The notes below the pieces were generated by a model. The model did no database searches, was not told where the DNA came from, and saw nothing but the letters and a program-made list of their open reading frames with translations. Below are positions 30,657 to 39,186 of a DNA stretch of 64,000 nucleotides, piece after piece. The position numbers and the translations under genes are program-made. Positions within the stretch are counted from its first letter, which is position 1. Every line of letters starts with the position of its first letter. The stretch covers positions 83,187-147,186 of the IMG/VR virus record IMGVR_UViG_3300035670_000028, one strand, 5' to 3'. This DNA is from a virus.

Positions 30657-30893
30657 ATGCCAGTGGAGAAGCTCATCACAATCAGCCTTCCTGAGAGGTC
30701 CATCGCGACACTTCTCAACATCGTCGAGCAGAACGTGAGAGATGCCGAGCAGGAGCTAAGCGTAGGTCTTCAGCACGAGGACACCAGCGTGATCGCTGAC
30801 TCAGAGGCTACTCTTCGTGCGCTGGATCCAATTTATCGTGAGCTAGCGCGGCTAGGAACCACAGAGGCGCGTCAAGGAGAGAAATACAGATGA
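30657..30893 (+). CDS. Small helical protein
   Basis: 78 residues. A beta strand opening (KLITISLPERSIATLLNIVE) leads to a helical hairpin or coiled coil. No family is recognised. It ends in an ATGA overlap with the metallopeptidase-like gene. The TATACT just before its ATG is too close to be its own -10. Confidence 0.5.
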   Translation: MPVEKLITISLPERSIATLLNIVEQNVRDAEQELSVGLQHEDTSVIADSEATLRALDPIYRELARLGTTEARQGEKYR

Positions 30894-31585
30894 CTCAGGA
30901 ATCGATTGAGATGCCACCACTAGTGGCAAAGTTTTTAAGCGAGGTTGTTCTAAAGATTAATCCTGACTTTCGAATCAGGAACAAGGCAAAGCCGGTTGGT
31001 CTTTACTCGTGGGTGAGGCCAATTGCAAAGATCTTCAACAAAGGATTTGACACTAGATACATCACTGTCATCAATGGCGAGTGTTGGTTTCCCGCGTCAT
31101 ACTTCGACAAGGATGGCACAAAGTTCATCGGTGACGATCGAAGAACTGTGGAGATTCTCGCGCATGAGGCTATTCACGAATTCGATCGTAAGCGACTGGG
31201 AACGATTCCTTTCACTTGCATGTATTTATTCCCACAGATACTCGCTGTGTTCTCTCTTCTTTCTGTTCTTGCTGTGTGGAACATGTGGTGGCTTCTCTGC
31301 CTCCTCTTCCTCTTATTTCTAGCACCCATTCCTGCACCTGGTCGTACTTGGATCGAGGTGCGCGGCTACAAGACCAACATGACCTTCAGCAGGATGAGTG
31401 GTTGGGATCCTTATCTTGTGTCATTTGGAATCATTGACACAAACTTTGTAGGTCCAAACTACTACTACATGATGCCCTTTCGCGACTGGGTCGCTAGGCG
31501 ACTGCTTGACTTCTCACATGAATCTGAGCCCATTTACGCGTCAATGATTGCCTGGTATAGGAAGAACATGATGGTGTCACCATGA
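30890..31585 (+). CDS. Membrane zinc metallopeptidase-like protein
   Basis: 231 residues. LAHEAIHEFDR (His92-Glu-x-x-His96) is a zinc-peptidase motif, followed by one or two hydrophobic helices (about 105-145, FPQILAVFSLLSVLAVWNMW) and RTWIEVRGYK with a possible third ligand Glu. It sits in the membrane with the active site facing the cytoplasm or lumen depending on topology. Substrate unknown. ATGA overlaps on both sides place it in one operon with the next two genes. Confidence 0.7.
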   Translation: MTQESIEMPPLVAKFLSEVVLKINPDFRIRNKAKPVGLYSWVRPIAKIFNKGFDTRYITVINGECWFPASYFDKDGTKFIGDDRRTVEILAHEAIHEFDRKRLGTIPFTCMYLFPQILAVFSLLSVLAVWNMWWLLCLLFLLFLAPIPAPGRTWIEVRGYKTNMTFSRMSGWDPYLVSFGIIDTNFVGPNYYYMMPFRDWVARRLLDFSHESEPIYASMIAWYRKNMMVSP

Positions 31586-31941
31586 GTGGCGAGAAGAAGT
31601 ATCAGGAGATTGCTGAGGAGATCGGTCGCCTCGTGCAGGAGAAGAACGAGGCGTACGGAGACTCATTCGGGCAGGCGTGCAGGATCCTCGAGGTACTGTA
31701 CCCCTGGGGAATCCAGCCGACGCAGTACAGGGACGCGCTAGCAATCACTCGAGTGATCGATAAGCTCTTCAGGCTGGCAAACAAGAAGGATGCCTTCGGA
31801 GAGTCTCCGTGGCGTGACATATGCGGCTACGCCATTCTTGGCGTGGCAAATGACGCTCGCGTAAATGAGAGCACAGATCTGCAGCGCTCCCAGTACATCG
31901 ACCCGTTCGAGGTCGTTGAAATTGTGAGGGAAGAAAAGTGA
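31582..31941 (+). CDS. DUF1599/MazG-like protein
   Basis: 119 residues. KNEAYGDSFGQACRIL and ITRVIDKLFRLANK, then DICGYAILG, follow the all-helical MazG-like/DUF1599 pattern, linked in the literature with nucleotide pools or modified bases. The Glu/Asp residues in the helices could bind magnesium and an NTP. It overlaps a metallopeptidase before it and a cytidylyltransferase after it. Confidence 0.65.
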   Translation: MSGEKKYQEIAEEIGRLVQEKNEAYGDSFGQACRILEVLYPWGIQPTQYRDALAITRVIDKLFRLANKKDAFGESPWRDICGYAILGVANDARVNESTDLQRSQYIDPFEVVEIVREEK

Positions 31942-32411
31942 CAGTAGGATTCACATGCGGATCATTTGATCTCCTTCACGCTGGTCATGCCCTCATGCTT
32001 GAGGAGGCAAGAAGTCACTGCGATAAGCTAATTGTGGGCCTACAGACAGACCCCACCATCGATCGTCCTGAGAAGAACAAGCCTATCATGAGCCTCTCAG
32101 AGCGGCTCATTTTGCTCAGGTCAATTCGATGGGTGGATGAAGTGTGCACGTACAGCACAGAGGCTGAGCTCTTCACTCTTCTCAAGAGCCTTATGCCTGA
32201 TGTGAGGATCATCGGCGCTGATTGGAAGGGAAAGCAGTTCACTGGGTGGGAGCTGCCAATTCGCGTGGTCTTCAACACACGAGACCACGAGTACTCAACG
32301 TCATCGCTCAGGCAGAGAGTCGCCGGCGCCGAGCTCGAGCGAGCTGCTTCAGATGCCCTTGCGCCCTACATGAAGGATGTGACAAAGCTACCTCAGAAGC
32401 AGCGACAGTGA
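31938..32411 (+). CDS. Glycerol-3-phosphate cytidylyltransferase-like enzyme
   Basis: 157 residues with a GTG start. GFTCGSFDLLHAGHALMLEE carries the HxGH motif (His14-His17), IIGADWKGK and YSTSSLRQRV match the second nucleotide-binding block of TagD/RfaE-type enzymes. These transfer CMP or AMP onto a phosphosugar or phosphoalcohol, as in making cell-surface precursors. A second nucleotidylyltransferase is encoded at 8913-9743. The role in the phage is not known. Confidence 0.8.
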   Translation: MTVGFTCGSFDLLHAGHALMLEEARSHCDKLIVGLQTDPTIDRPEKNKPIMSLSERLILLRSIRWVDEVCTYSTEAELFTLLKSLMPDVRIIGADWKGKQFTGWELPIRVVFNTRDHEYSTSSLRQRVAGAELERAASDALAPYMKDVTKLPQKQRQ

Positions 32412-32449
32412 CACCAGAATAATAGCTGTTCCTCCTCCGCACTGTCGAC

Positions 32450-32457
32450 ATATTTAC
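32450..32457 (+). promoter_or_regulatory. Late-type octamer ATATTTAC
   Basis: 26 bases before the ATG at 32483, which opens a block of late-type genes. Confidence 0.45.
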
Positions 32458-32482
32458 TAGTGTTCCGCGGAGAGAGTGTCGC

Positions 32483-33313
32483 ATGCATCATTCTGGAGCA
32501 ACTTATCAATCACACACATGGGAGCCTGTGTTAGGCGACAGCGTTGTCAACACGAATCCGGGCTGCAAGCACAAGGGATCAGAGGGAATTGTTGTAGACA
32601 TTGCAGACCTCCCTAAGGACGCTGGAAAGACAGTTACCTACTGCTGCACAAACTCAGGTGACAATTGGTACAAGGGTGACTTTCTCACCAAGACGATGGA
32701 TCAGCTCTCGCCTCTCGGCGGCGCTGTAACTGAGGGCGCATCCTACCACGTTCACAAGGGAGTGGGCGTCGACAGGCCCATTTATCGTCCAGGCACTCCA
32801 AAGTTCTTTCAGCTCATGACTGAGATGCGGGCTCTCACCAATGCCGGCGTCTACGTGCCGAGGAGCGGGTGGGAGTCAGAGCTCCTATCGACAGACATTG
32901 GAAGGTGGGCAACTTTTGAGGGCAAGCGTGTGCCACTCGACTTTCCCATCCTGGAGAGATCAGGAGACTGGGACGGACCCTGCGAGAAGTGCAAGGAAGA
33001 GGTCGAGGCTGAGGAGAGTGTCCTGCCCGAGGCGAAGTACAAGGGCAAGGAGGTCGAGCTCGGGAAGCCCAAGAAGGGTTCCGGAGGCAAGGCGTACGTA
33101 TACGTTAGGGATGATAAGACAGGCAATGTAAAGAAGGTCTCGTTTGGATCTTCCATGCCCGACGCCATGGGTGACTCTGACGCTGCTAAAAAGCGTCGCA
33201 AGGCTTTCGGCGATCGACATAACTGCTCGGATAAGAAGGACAGAACGAAGCCGGGATATTGGGCATGCCGCGCGACCAAGTTCTTTGGTCGTAATATTTC
33301 AGGATGGTGGTGA
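32483..33313 (+). CDS. Virion-type protein with conserved C-terminal module
   Basis: 276 residues. The N-terminal part (VLGDSVVNTNPGCKHKGSEG, then KTVTYCCTNSGDNWYKGDF) could be an SH3-like barrel. The C-terminus (GKAYVYVRDDKTGNVKKVSF, then DRHNCSDKKDRTKPGYWACR) matches a Cys-containing module I recall in many marine phage structural proteins. An octamer promoter starts this block and a cysteine-peptidase-like gene follows. Exact role unknown. Confidence 0.6.
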   Translation: MHHSGATYQSHTWEPVLGDSVVNTNPGCKHKGSEGIVVDIADLPKDAGKTVTYCCTNSGDNWYKGDFLTKTMDQLSPLGGAVTEGASYHVHKGVGVDRPIYRPGTPKFFQLMTEMRALTNAGVYVPRSGWESELLSTDIGRWATFEGKRVPLDFPILERSGDWDGPCEKCKEEVEAEESVLPEAKYKGKEVELGKPKKGSGGKAYVYVRDDKTGNVKKVSFGSSMPDAMGDSDAAKKRRKAFGDRHNCSDKKDRTKPGYWACRATKFFGRNISGWW

Positions 33314-33316
33314 CAC

Positions 33317-33772
33317 ATGCCTCGTCGAGCAGCACAAACAGCCGCGGTCAAGAAGCCTCGTAGAAGCTCTTCTAAACCCAAGCAGAAGAAGTCGACAGGT
33401 GGCGACTGCTACGAAGCAGCCGCTAACTTCATCATGCGCAGATCGACACTGCACATGATGTCAGGCGGTAAGGTGGGCGGAAGCGCCGAAGAGGTTGCGA
33501 ATTTCATCGTTGTTCACGCTGAGGTGATGGGTCAGGGCCCACTCGAGGGAACATCATTCGGTCACGCTTTCGTTATTGATACTGCATCTGACACGGTGAT
33601 CGATCAGTCCAACGGTAGAGACATCAGACTTCCTAGAATGATTTACTACGCGATCGGCGCAATTGAGGAGATAGGCAACTATCACGAGTACACGCCGGAA
33701 GAGGTCATGGAGAACCTCATCAAGTACAAGCACTATGGCCCCTGGGATCTCAAGACCTCCAGTGGACTTTGA
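33317..33772 (+). CDS. Cysteine-peptidase-like protein
   Basis: 151 residues. After a basic tail (1-27), GDCYEAAANFIM (Cys31), TSFGHAFVIDT (His83) and VIDQSNGR (Asp96/Asn99) are placed like the triad of papain/transglutaminase-fold enzymes. A similar protein is common in marine phages. Enzyme activity is inferred from spacing. It could act in virion maturation or on host proteins. Confidence 0.6.
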   Translation: MPRRAAQTAAVKKPRRSSSKPKQKKSTGGDCYEAAANFIMRRSTLHMMSGGKVGGSAEEVANFIVVHAEVMGQGPLEGTSFGHAFVIDTASDTVIDQSNGRDIRLPRMIYYAIGAIEEIGNYHEYTPEEVMENLIKYKHYGPWDLKTSSGL

Positions 33773-33784
33773 GGAGAACCTGTG

Positions 33785-34165
33785 ATGGACAAGGACAACA
33801 TTTTTACGATGGCCTCTGTGAAGGGTGCCTCCGTTAGCGCTGATGATCTCGCGACTGCTGAGGAAGCGCTGGCGGGTGCAGAAGTGTCTGAGGCTGTGTA
33901 CGAGCGAGTCAGGCGTGCAGTTCGAAAGACGCTGAGAGAGGACATCGGTAAGGTGTGGATGGACTACGGTCACTATGGCAGTGACACTGACGCGCCTCCC
34001 GACCACGACACATCCTCCTGGTCTCCCTTGGATGACGTTGAGGACGACGCGCGAGAAGTTCTCTCAGCACCCTATGTGAGTAGGAATAGGACAGTGGAGG
34101 CGAAGCTCCGTCTCAGAATTCGTGCAATCATGAAAGAGTCTAATCACCGCAGCAGGAAGTCATGA
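33785..34165 (+). CDS. Leader-bearing small protein
   Basis: 126 residues from the ATG behind GAGGAG. Two leader-like elements are present, one near residue 36 (VSEAVYERVRRAVRKTLRED) and one at the C-terminus (AKLRLRIRAIMKESN). Between them is an acidic Asp/Ser/His-rich part. ATGA overlap with the M15 fusion gene. Function unknown. Confidence 0.55.
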   Translation: MDKDNIFTMASVKGASVSADDLATAEEALAGAEVSEAVYERVRRAVRKTLREDIGKVWMDYGHYGSDTDAPPDHDTSSWSPLDDVEDDAREVLSAPYVSRNRTVEAKLRLRIRAIMKESNHRSRKS

Positions 34166-35664
34166 GACATCCTTTTAGCGAGACTCGTCTATCTGAGACG
34201 AAGTGGATTCGAACCTTTGCACGGAGCACACAGTCCAGTGAGCTCGTGTGGCATCGTGATCGAGAGGACAGAATTGTTCGGGTTGTTGAGGGAAGCGGCT
34301 GGATGCTCCAGATGGATGGACAGCTCCCGATAGACCTCAAGCCTGGATCCATTCACAGGATTCCTGCTCGATCTTGGCACCGCGTGATCATGGGTGAGAG
34401 CGCATCTGGTCTCACTGTGCTCGTTGAGAAGCTGAAGAAGGGTGATAAGGTAAAGGTCGACGGCAAGAAGGCAACAGTCAAAGTGCCTGACGGTCGAGGA
34501 GATCTTATCGGTGTGGACTTCGACGACCCTGATGACATGGAGATGGTTCCCTCGAAGGACGTCAAGAAGCTCAAGGAAGATAAGATAGGTTTTGGAAGCT
34601 ATGATACCTGGTCTGATCCAAGTGTGGCTTTCAAGGACAGCGACCTCAATGTTACAGACAAAGCGCAGAAGTTCGCCATGCTTATGGACAAGGTCGCTGA
34701 GGAGCTGGGTCTACCTGAGCCTGTGATCACGAGCGGCCTGCGCCCGCCAGATCGTCAAGTAAAAGCGATGCTAAATCTCTGGAAGAACCACGGATCGCAG
34801 TACGTGATCGATCTCTACGCTCAGAAGTGCAAGAGCTGCAGCGACGCTGCAGGACAGGTTGCTGAGGAGTTGGTCGCTCTTTGGGATGAGAACAAGATTC
34901 CTCTACTTGGTGGTGTGCCCAAGAGTGTTTTTAAGCAATCCATGGAAATAGTTGCAGGCAGTCCTATTTCTGAGCACCAGAACGGCAACGCGCTAGACTA
35001 CGGTATCAAGACAAACCCGGGTGACAACATCAAGAGAATGGTCGACCACATAGGAGGGAAGGGACTCGCCACGTACGAGCTTATCGATGAGACGCAGGGC
35101 CAGGCCCCACACTGGCACGTCAGCGTCTACTCAATTACGCCTTCGGGCATCAAGTACTTGGAGACACCAAACATGTCAGAGGCCAAGAAGAAAAAGATGC
35201 CGGGCGAGCCTGAGTATTACGTTGGCGACAAGTCAAAGAAGACCAAGAGCAACAAGCAGATGGCGCAGGAGATCAATAAGTGTGCCAAGGAGCCTCGTCC
35301 CAAGAGCTGCTACGACGAGTGGTCTGCCGACAAGACGTACAAGAAAAAGAAGAATGAGTCAGCTGACCTGGTGGATGATGTGCTCGACGAGGCGCTCGAC
35401 GACATGTTAGACGATATCCTGACAGAGAAGATCAGCGAGAAGACCAGGAAGACGCTCAAGAAGAAGGCTGAGAAGGCCAACATGCCCCTCGGAGCGCTCA
35501 CAGGCGTGTATAGGAAGGGACTTGCAGCGTGGCTCTCAGGACACAGACAGGGAGTGTCTCAGCATGCCTGGGCAATGGGAAGAACGAACAGTTTTATAAG
35601 GGGCGGCAAGGCTCGCAAGGTTGACAAGTCAGAGTGGAAAAAGGTCCAGAAGCACAGGAAGTGA
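34162..35664 (+). CDS. Cupin - M15 peptidase - phage C-terminal domain fusion
   Basis: 500 residues in at least three modules. Residues 1-90 resemble a cupin (WIRTFARSTQSSELVWHRD, IPARSWHRVI). Residues about 165-335 are an M15-type peptidase: ITSGLRPPDRQ (Arg194), SEHQNGNALDYGI (His272, Asp279) and PHWHVSVY (His319) give the zinc site, so it may cut peptidoglycan stem peptides. The end (about 430-500, GHRQGVSQHAWAMGRTNSF) matches a DUF5824-like phage module. It may be a virion-borne lytic enzyme. Confidence 0.75.
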   Translation: MRHPFSETRLSETKWIRTFARSTQSSELVWHRDREDRIVRVVEGSGWMLQMDGQLPIDLKPGSIHRIPARSWHRVIMGESASGLTVLVEKLKKGDKVKVDGKKATVKVPDGRGDLIGVDFDDPDDMEMVPSKDVKKLKEDKIGFGSYDTWSDPSVAFKDSDLNVTDKAQKFAMLMDKVAEELGLPEPVITSGLRPPDRQVKAMLNLWKNHGSQYVIDLYAQKCKSCSDAAGQVAEELVALWDENKIPLLGGVPKSVFKQSMEIVAGSPISEHQNGNALDYGIKTNPGDNIKRMVDHIGGKGLATYELIDETQGQAPHWHVSVYSITPSGIKYLETPNMSEAKKKKMPGEPEYYVGDKSKKTKSNKQMAQEINKCAKEPRPKSCYDEWSADKTYKKKKNESADLVDDVLDEALDDMLDDILTEKISEKTRKTLKKKAEKANMPLGALTGVYRKGLAAWLSGHRQGVSQHAWAMGRTNSFIRGGKARKVDKSEWKKVQKHRK

Positions 35665-35665
35665 C

Positions 35666-35977
35666 ATGAGCAAGCACCTGAGACAGCTTATACGTGAGGA
35701 ACTGCGTCGCCAGCAGCTCAATGAGTCAAAAATTGAAGCCGGCGCTGAGTACGATCGGACAAAGGAAGCACCGAAGAGGGCATTTGAGGCCATCCTGAAG
35801 CGAAAAGCCGCTGAGATGGGACCTAACATGCTCGGCCAGATGCGCCCAGGATCACCGGATCACCTGCGGCTCATCGAGGACGCGCTGGATGAGGCAGGAA
35901 TTGCTGACGCAGGCCTTCGGGGGCTCATCAGTGGCCCTTTCAAGATGATACCACCCCACTTCCTGCTTCGAATCTGA
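35666..35977 (+). CDS. Leader-bearing small protein
   Basis: 103 residues starting MSKHLRQLIREELRRQQLNES, a textbook leader. A charged helical part follows, then a Gly/Pro-rich end (GPFKMIPPHFLLRI). The frame is open upstream, but those codons overlap the previous gene, so the ATG two bases past its stop was chosen. Function unknown. Confidence 0.65.
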   Translation: MSKHLRQLIREELRRQQLNESKIEAGAEYDRTKEAPKRAFEAILKRKAAEMGPNMLGQMRPGSPDHLRLIEDALDEAGIADAGLRGLISGPFKMIPPHFLLRI

Positions 35978-35997
35978 TATTTGCCCGCTGAGAAGTG

Positions 35998-36005
35998 ATA
36001 TTTAG
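35998..36005 (+). promoter_or_regulatory. Late-type octamer ATATTTAG
   Basis: 31 bases before the ATG at 36037. Confidence 0.5.
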
Positions 36006-36036
36006 ACCGGTGTACAACTGATTGGAGTGCTTTAAG

Positions 36037-36705
36037 ATGAGGAATCGCTCTTCTAACACAGCAGAGACAAGGAAGATGCGCGATCTGCGCCTCTCCATCC
36101 GCCGCGCAATCAAAGAGTGCGGCATGGATGACACAATGCCCCACCCAGACGACTCAGCGATGATGTCCGATGAGCCCGCAGAGATGCACGGTCCCGAAGA
36201 GACAGGTGCCTTCGACGCGCCTGACGAGGAGCATCCCGGCTACATGCTGCTGGGCAACCTGAAGAAGCTAGCAGTCAAATCTGCTGAGCTGGCTGATCTC
36301 GCATCACCCTGGGATGATGCCGAGCCCTGGATTGAGAGCAAGGTGAACTCTGCAGCACAGCACATCGACGCGATCCACGACTACATCATGTACAGCGTCC
36401 TCGATCAGGACTTCGATGCCGAGGGGCACGAGGACATGATGCATGAGTGCGGCGAGATGATGGGCGACATGATGACAGAGCCTATGGGCCGCAATATGGG
36501 TGATGGCGGTCCTGCGACGATGGCACGGGGCCAGCTGTTCCAGATCGCTAAGAAGTCACAGTCACTTTCCGATCGGCTCACAGACGCTGACACCCTTCCG
36601 GAGTGGCTGCAGTCGAAGGTCGCCATGGCGTACCAGACGATCGCGACTGTAAGCGATTATCTCGACTACAAGATGATGAGAAATGACAGCGGTGATCCTG
36701 TCTAG
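36037..36705 (+). CDS. Leader-bearing protein with duplicated helical domain
   Basis: 222 residues. The N-terminus contains MRDLRLSIRRAIKECG, a leader copy. Residues about 68-122 (LKKLAVKSAELADL, WIESKVNSAAQHIDAIHDYI) and about 166-215 (LFQIAKKSQSLSDRL, WLQSKVAMAYQTIATVSDYL) repeat the same helical domain, joined by a Met/Glu/Asp-rich linker. Similar repeated domains occur in marine phage proteins of unknown function. Confidence 0.6.
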   Translation: MRNRSSNTAETRKMRDLRLSIRRAIKECGMDDTMPHPDDSAMMSDEPAEMHGPEETGAFDAPDEEHPGYMLLGNLKKLAVKSAELADLASPWDDAEPWIESKVNSAAQHIDAIHDYIMYSVLDQDFDAEGHEDMMHECGEMMGDMMTEPMGRNMGDGGPATMARGQLFQIAKKSQSLSDRLTDADTLPEWLQSKVAMAYQTIATVSDYLDYKMMRNDSGDPV

Positions 36706-36715
36706 GAGACATGAA

Positions 36716-37285
36716 ATGACGAAGCTTACTAAGACACAGCTACAGAGAGTAATCAAGGAGGAGCTAGCTGCTGTTCTCTCCATGGACACACTTCCCTTGT
36801 CGTTGGAGTCGGGCATGGGCGCCGACGTCTCCCTTGAGGAGGAGATGATGGGCCTTCTCGCTTGTCTCCGCTGCGCAGGTGTGTGGTTCCACGCCGCGCA
36901 CCACGTCACGAAGGGCACGGGCTTCATTGGCGACCACAAGGATCTGTATGGAGAGATCTACGGCGCTCTCAATGACGACTACGACGGCGCAGCTGAGAAG
37001 GCTGTGGGTCTCACTGGCAACGAGGACGTTGTCTGCCCACACTCAGTCATGGCCTTGGCGATCGACAAGATGGGCAAGTACCCCTCACCCTCAGGCGCCT
37101 CCGCGGCCTCAATTGCCTCGACGGGCCTCGAGATCATGCGTGACCTGAACGATCACGTTGAAACAGTCTTCAAGAATCTTGAGGAGACAGGCCAGCTTGC
37201 ACTAGGACTCAATGACTTCCTCGCTGCCGCTGCCAACGACTACACGAAGTACATTTACCTCCTTCAGCAGAGAGCAAAGGGATGA
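36716..37285 (+). CDS. Dps/ferritin-like protein behind a leader
   Basis: 189 residues. MTKLTKTQLQRVIKEELAAVL is the shared leader. After a linker the domain runs from about 43 to the end. FHAAHHVTKGTGFIGDHKD (His62, His74) and NDDYDGAAEK (Asp90, Glu94) reproduce the His-x11-His and Asp-x3-Glu ferroxidase ligands of Dps proteins, with one extra residue between the pairs. Dps binds DNA and oxidises iron. A leader ahead of it suggests it is packaged in the head. That last step is inference. Confidence 0.7.
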   Translation: MTKLTKTQLQRVIKEELAAVLSMDTLPLSLESGMGADVSLEEEMMGLLACLRCAGVWFHAAHHVTKGTGFIGDHKDLYGEIYGALNDDYDGAAEKAVGLTGNEDVVCPHSVMALAIDKMGKYPSPSGASAASIASTGLEIMRDLNDHVETVFKNLEETGQLALGLNDFLAAAANDYTKYIYLLQQRAKG

Positions 37286-37288
37286 ACT

Positions 37289-38065
37289 ATGTCAATAAGT
37301 GACTACATACACAAGAGAATGTTGAAGCATGCCGGTCTGCTCAGTGAGAGTGCCACCGCTGAGAACTATAAGAAGGAGTGGGAGACTGCATTCAATCAGT
37401 ACAGTGATCTCTACAAAGATCTAAATCAAGTAAGACCTCGTGGAGTGAGCATGCAGAACATGTCAGTCGAGGATCTCAACGCTGAGATCGAAGACATGCG
37501 AGAGAGAATAAGTGCAAAGATTGCTGCGAAAGAGGCCGGCCTACCTGATCCTGAAGAGGAGTACAATAGACAGGGTGGCTACGGACAGTACGAGTCAAAG
37601 GGAACGAAACTGTCTCGCGGCAGCCTGCAGCAGATCATCAAGGAAGAGGTGTCTCGAGTCCTCTCTGAGATGGAGATCGTCAATGCGGACTCGGGAGAGA
37701 TTCTCACAGTCGATAAGCTCCCACCAAAGTATGCCGGCCGCCTAACGAAGGCTGACGGCTACGATGCCCTCTACGATCCGGACTTTGAGGCGCTGCGAAA
37801 GGATCTCACTCTTGATCCAGATACCGCACTGGATATGCTCGAGGAAGAGGCCGCAGAGATGTACGGAGATGTCCAGGGTGACCTAGGCACCGCGATCGAT
37901 ATGGCCATGGGCCTCAAGATGTCGTTCCCCAAGGAGTGGGCAGCAGCGCTCACCACCAGAAGAATCAAGGACATGTACTACGATGACATGGGACCAGACG
38001 GTGGTCCTGAGTACGATTCTCTGGACGATGCGTTGGCACGGTTCCTCGCAGAGCGCATGGGATGA
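37289..38065 (+). CDS. Leader-bearing hypothetical protein
   Basis: 258 residues. It starts MSISDYIHKRMLKHAGLLSE, and a full leader sits inside at about 108-130 (SRGSLQQIIKEEVSRVLSEM), ahead of an acidic helical C-terminal half. Residues 28-90 form a coiled coil. The internal leader divides the protein in two, as if two genes had fused. No enzyme motif is visible. Confidence 0.55.
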   Translation: MSISDYIHKRMLKHAGLLSESATAENYKKEWETAFNQYSDLYKDLNQVRPRGVSMQNMSVEDLNAEIEDMRERISAKIAAKEAGLPDPEEEYNRQGGYGQYESKGTKLSRGSLQQIIKEEVSRVLSEMEIVNADSGEILTVDKLPPKYAGRLTKADGYDALYDPDFEALRKDLTLDPDTALDMLEEEAAEMYGDVQGDLGTAIDMAMGLKMSFPKEWAAALTTRRIKDMYYDDMGPDGGPEYDSLDDALARFLAERMG

Positions 38066-38080
38066 TTTATACAATAGACA

Positions 38081-38088
38081 ATACTTAT
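38081..38088 (+). promoter_or_regulatory. Late-type octamer ATACTTAT
   Basis: 40 bases before the ATG at 38129, followed by AG as in several other copies. Confidence 0.5.
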
Positions 38089-38128
38089 AGCCAGTGATAT
38101 CTCGATAAATTATCTGAAAGGGTTAACA

Positions 38129-39175
38129 ATGCGTCTTACAGAGAGCCAGCTTAGATCGATTATCAGAAGAGCAGTCCTTCTCAACAGTAGAATAAGTGAG
38201 GGAACAGACGATGCAGTCGATCCTGCTGTTTCAGATAATATTAAGAAGGGACTAGATATAACTGCAGGTCCTTCTGATGTTATCAAGTATCTCAACGGCC
38301 CGGGAGTAGATCCTCGTGTGAGAGCTGTTCTTTCCATGGGATCAAAAGATGGTGAACCCGGCGATGAGAAAGCTTCACCAAAGACAACTAGTGTAAAGAT
38401 CGGCAGTCTAATACCCACACAGCGAGAGATTGAGCTTACAAAGTCCATTTCATATCCTCTCTCTAGTGTTAAGTCAATGAAGAAGATGTCAAGTGGTGGA
38501 ACACAGCGTGTGGGACCTCCTGGGAATGATTTTATCGTTATCAACGGAAATTTGATTATCGATGGTCACCATCGCTGGTCTTCACTATTCGCTGCTGCAG
38601 GACCCGATGCAGAGATCGCTGCAATCGACTTAGGAATGCCTGAGTCGAGCGCCGCTGAAGTTTTAGCTGCAGTGCAGGTCGCGATCGCTTCTACACTTAA
38701 GGGTGGCGAGAAGGTACCTGAGGCAAAAGCAGGGGGTAAGAATATTCTTGGCCAAAGTGCTGATGGAATCAAGTCTCTCATTGAATCTTCCGTGGGTGAA
38801 ACAACAGAGGCAGGAGAGCTCCTTTCAGACGATTTTGTTAAGCAATGCATGGAAGACGAAAAGCTTTCAAAGCACTTGGGAATTTCTGACGCCGGTGCAG
38901 ATTCTGTTGAGTCTGCACGTGAAGCCATTATTGGTAAGGTTTCTGAATTTCTTTCTCAAATGAACCAGCCAGCAGATGGCTCACCTCCCCGCGTAGACAT
39001 GCCACAGATTGATAAGGCGGGCGGTGGTGTAAAGGGTGTTATGAACGCGCTAGCGTCTGGAGATGTCAACTATAAGCCGCCCTTTGTCTCAAAGGAGTCT
39101 AGAACGCGCCCAAGAAATGATGATCAGATCGTCCTCGAGCGCTGGCAGAAGCTGGCCGGCCTGATTAAGGGCTGA
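38129..39175 (+). CDS. ParB/sulfiredoxin-like domain protein behind a leader
   Basis: 348 residues. MRLTESQLRSIIRRAVLLNS is a clear leader. KIGSLIPTQREIELTKSISY followed by FIVINGNLIIDGHHRWSSLF (DGHHRW at 145-150) is the core of the ParB/sulfiredoxin-like fold, which binds nucleotides and in some proteins cuts DNA. The rest is helical, ending RWQKLAGLIKG. Similar proteins occur in marine phages. The gene has its own octamer and is slightly A/T-richer than its neighbours. Confidence 0.7.
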   Translation: MRLTESQLRSIIRRAVLLNSRISEGTDDAVDPAVSDNIKKGLDITAGPSDVIKYLNGPGVDPRVRAVLSMGSKDGEPGDEKASPKTTSVKIGSLIPTQREIELTKSISYPLSSVKSMKKMSSGGTQRVGPPGNDFIVINGNLIIDGHHRWSSLFAAAGPDAEIAAIDLGMPESSAAEVLAAVQVAIASTLKGGEKVPEAKAGGKNILGQSADGIKSLIESSVGETTEAGELLSDDFVKQCMEDEKLSKHLGISDAGADSVESAREAIIGKVSEFLSQMNQPADGSPPRVDMPQIDKAGGGVKGVMNALASGDVNYKPPFVSKESRTRPRNDDQIVLERWQKLAGLIKG

Positions 39176-39176
39176 G

Positions 39177-39184
39177 ATATTTAG
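39177..39184 (+). promoter_or_regulatory. Late-type octamer ATATTTAG
   Basis: Two bases before the GTG start at 39187 of the thermonuclease-like gene. Either leaderless or used for the gene after it. Confidence 0.35.
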
Positions 39185-39186
39185 CT

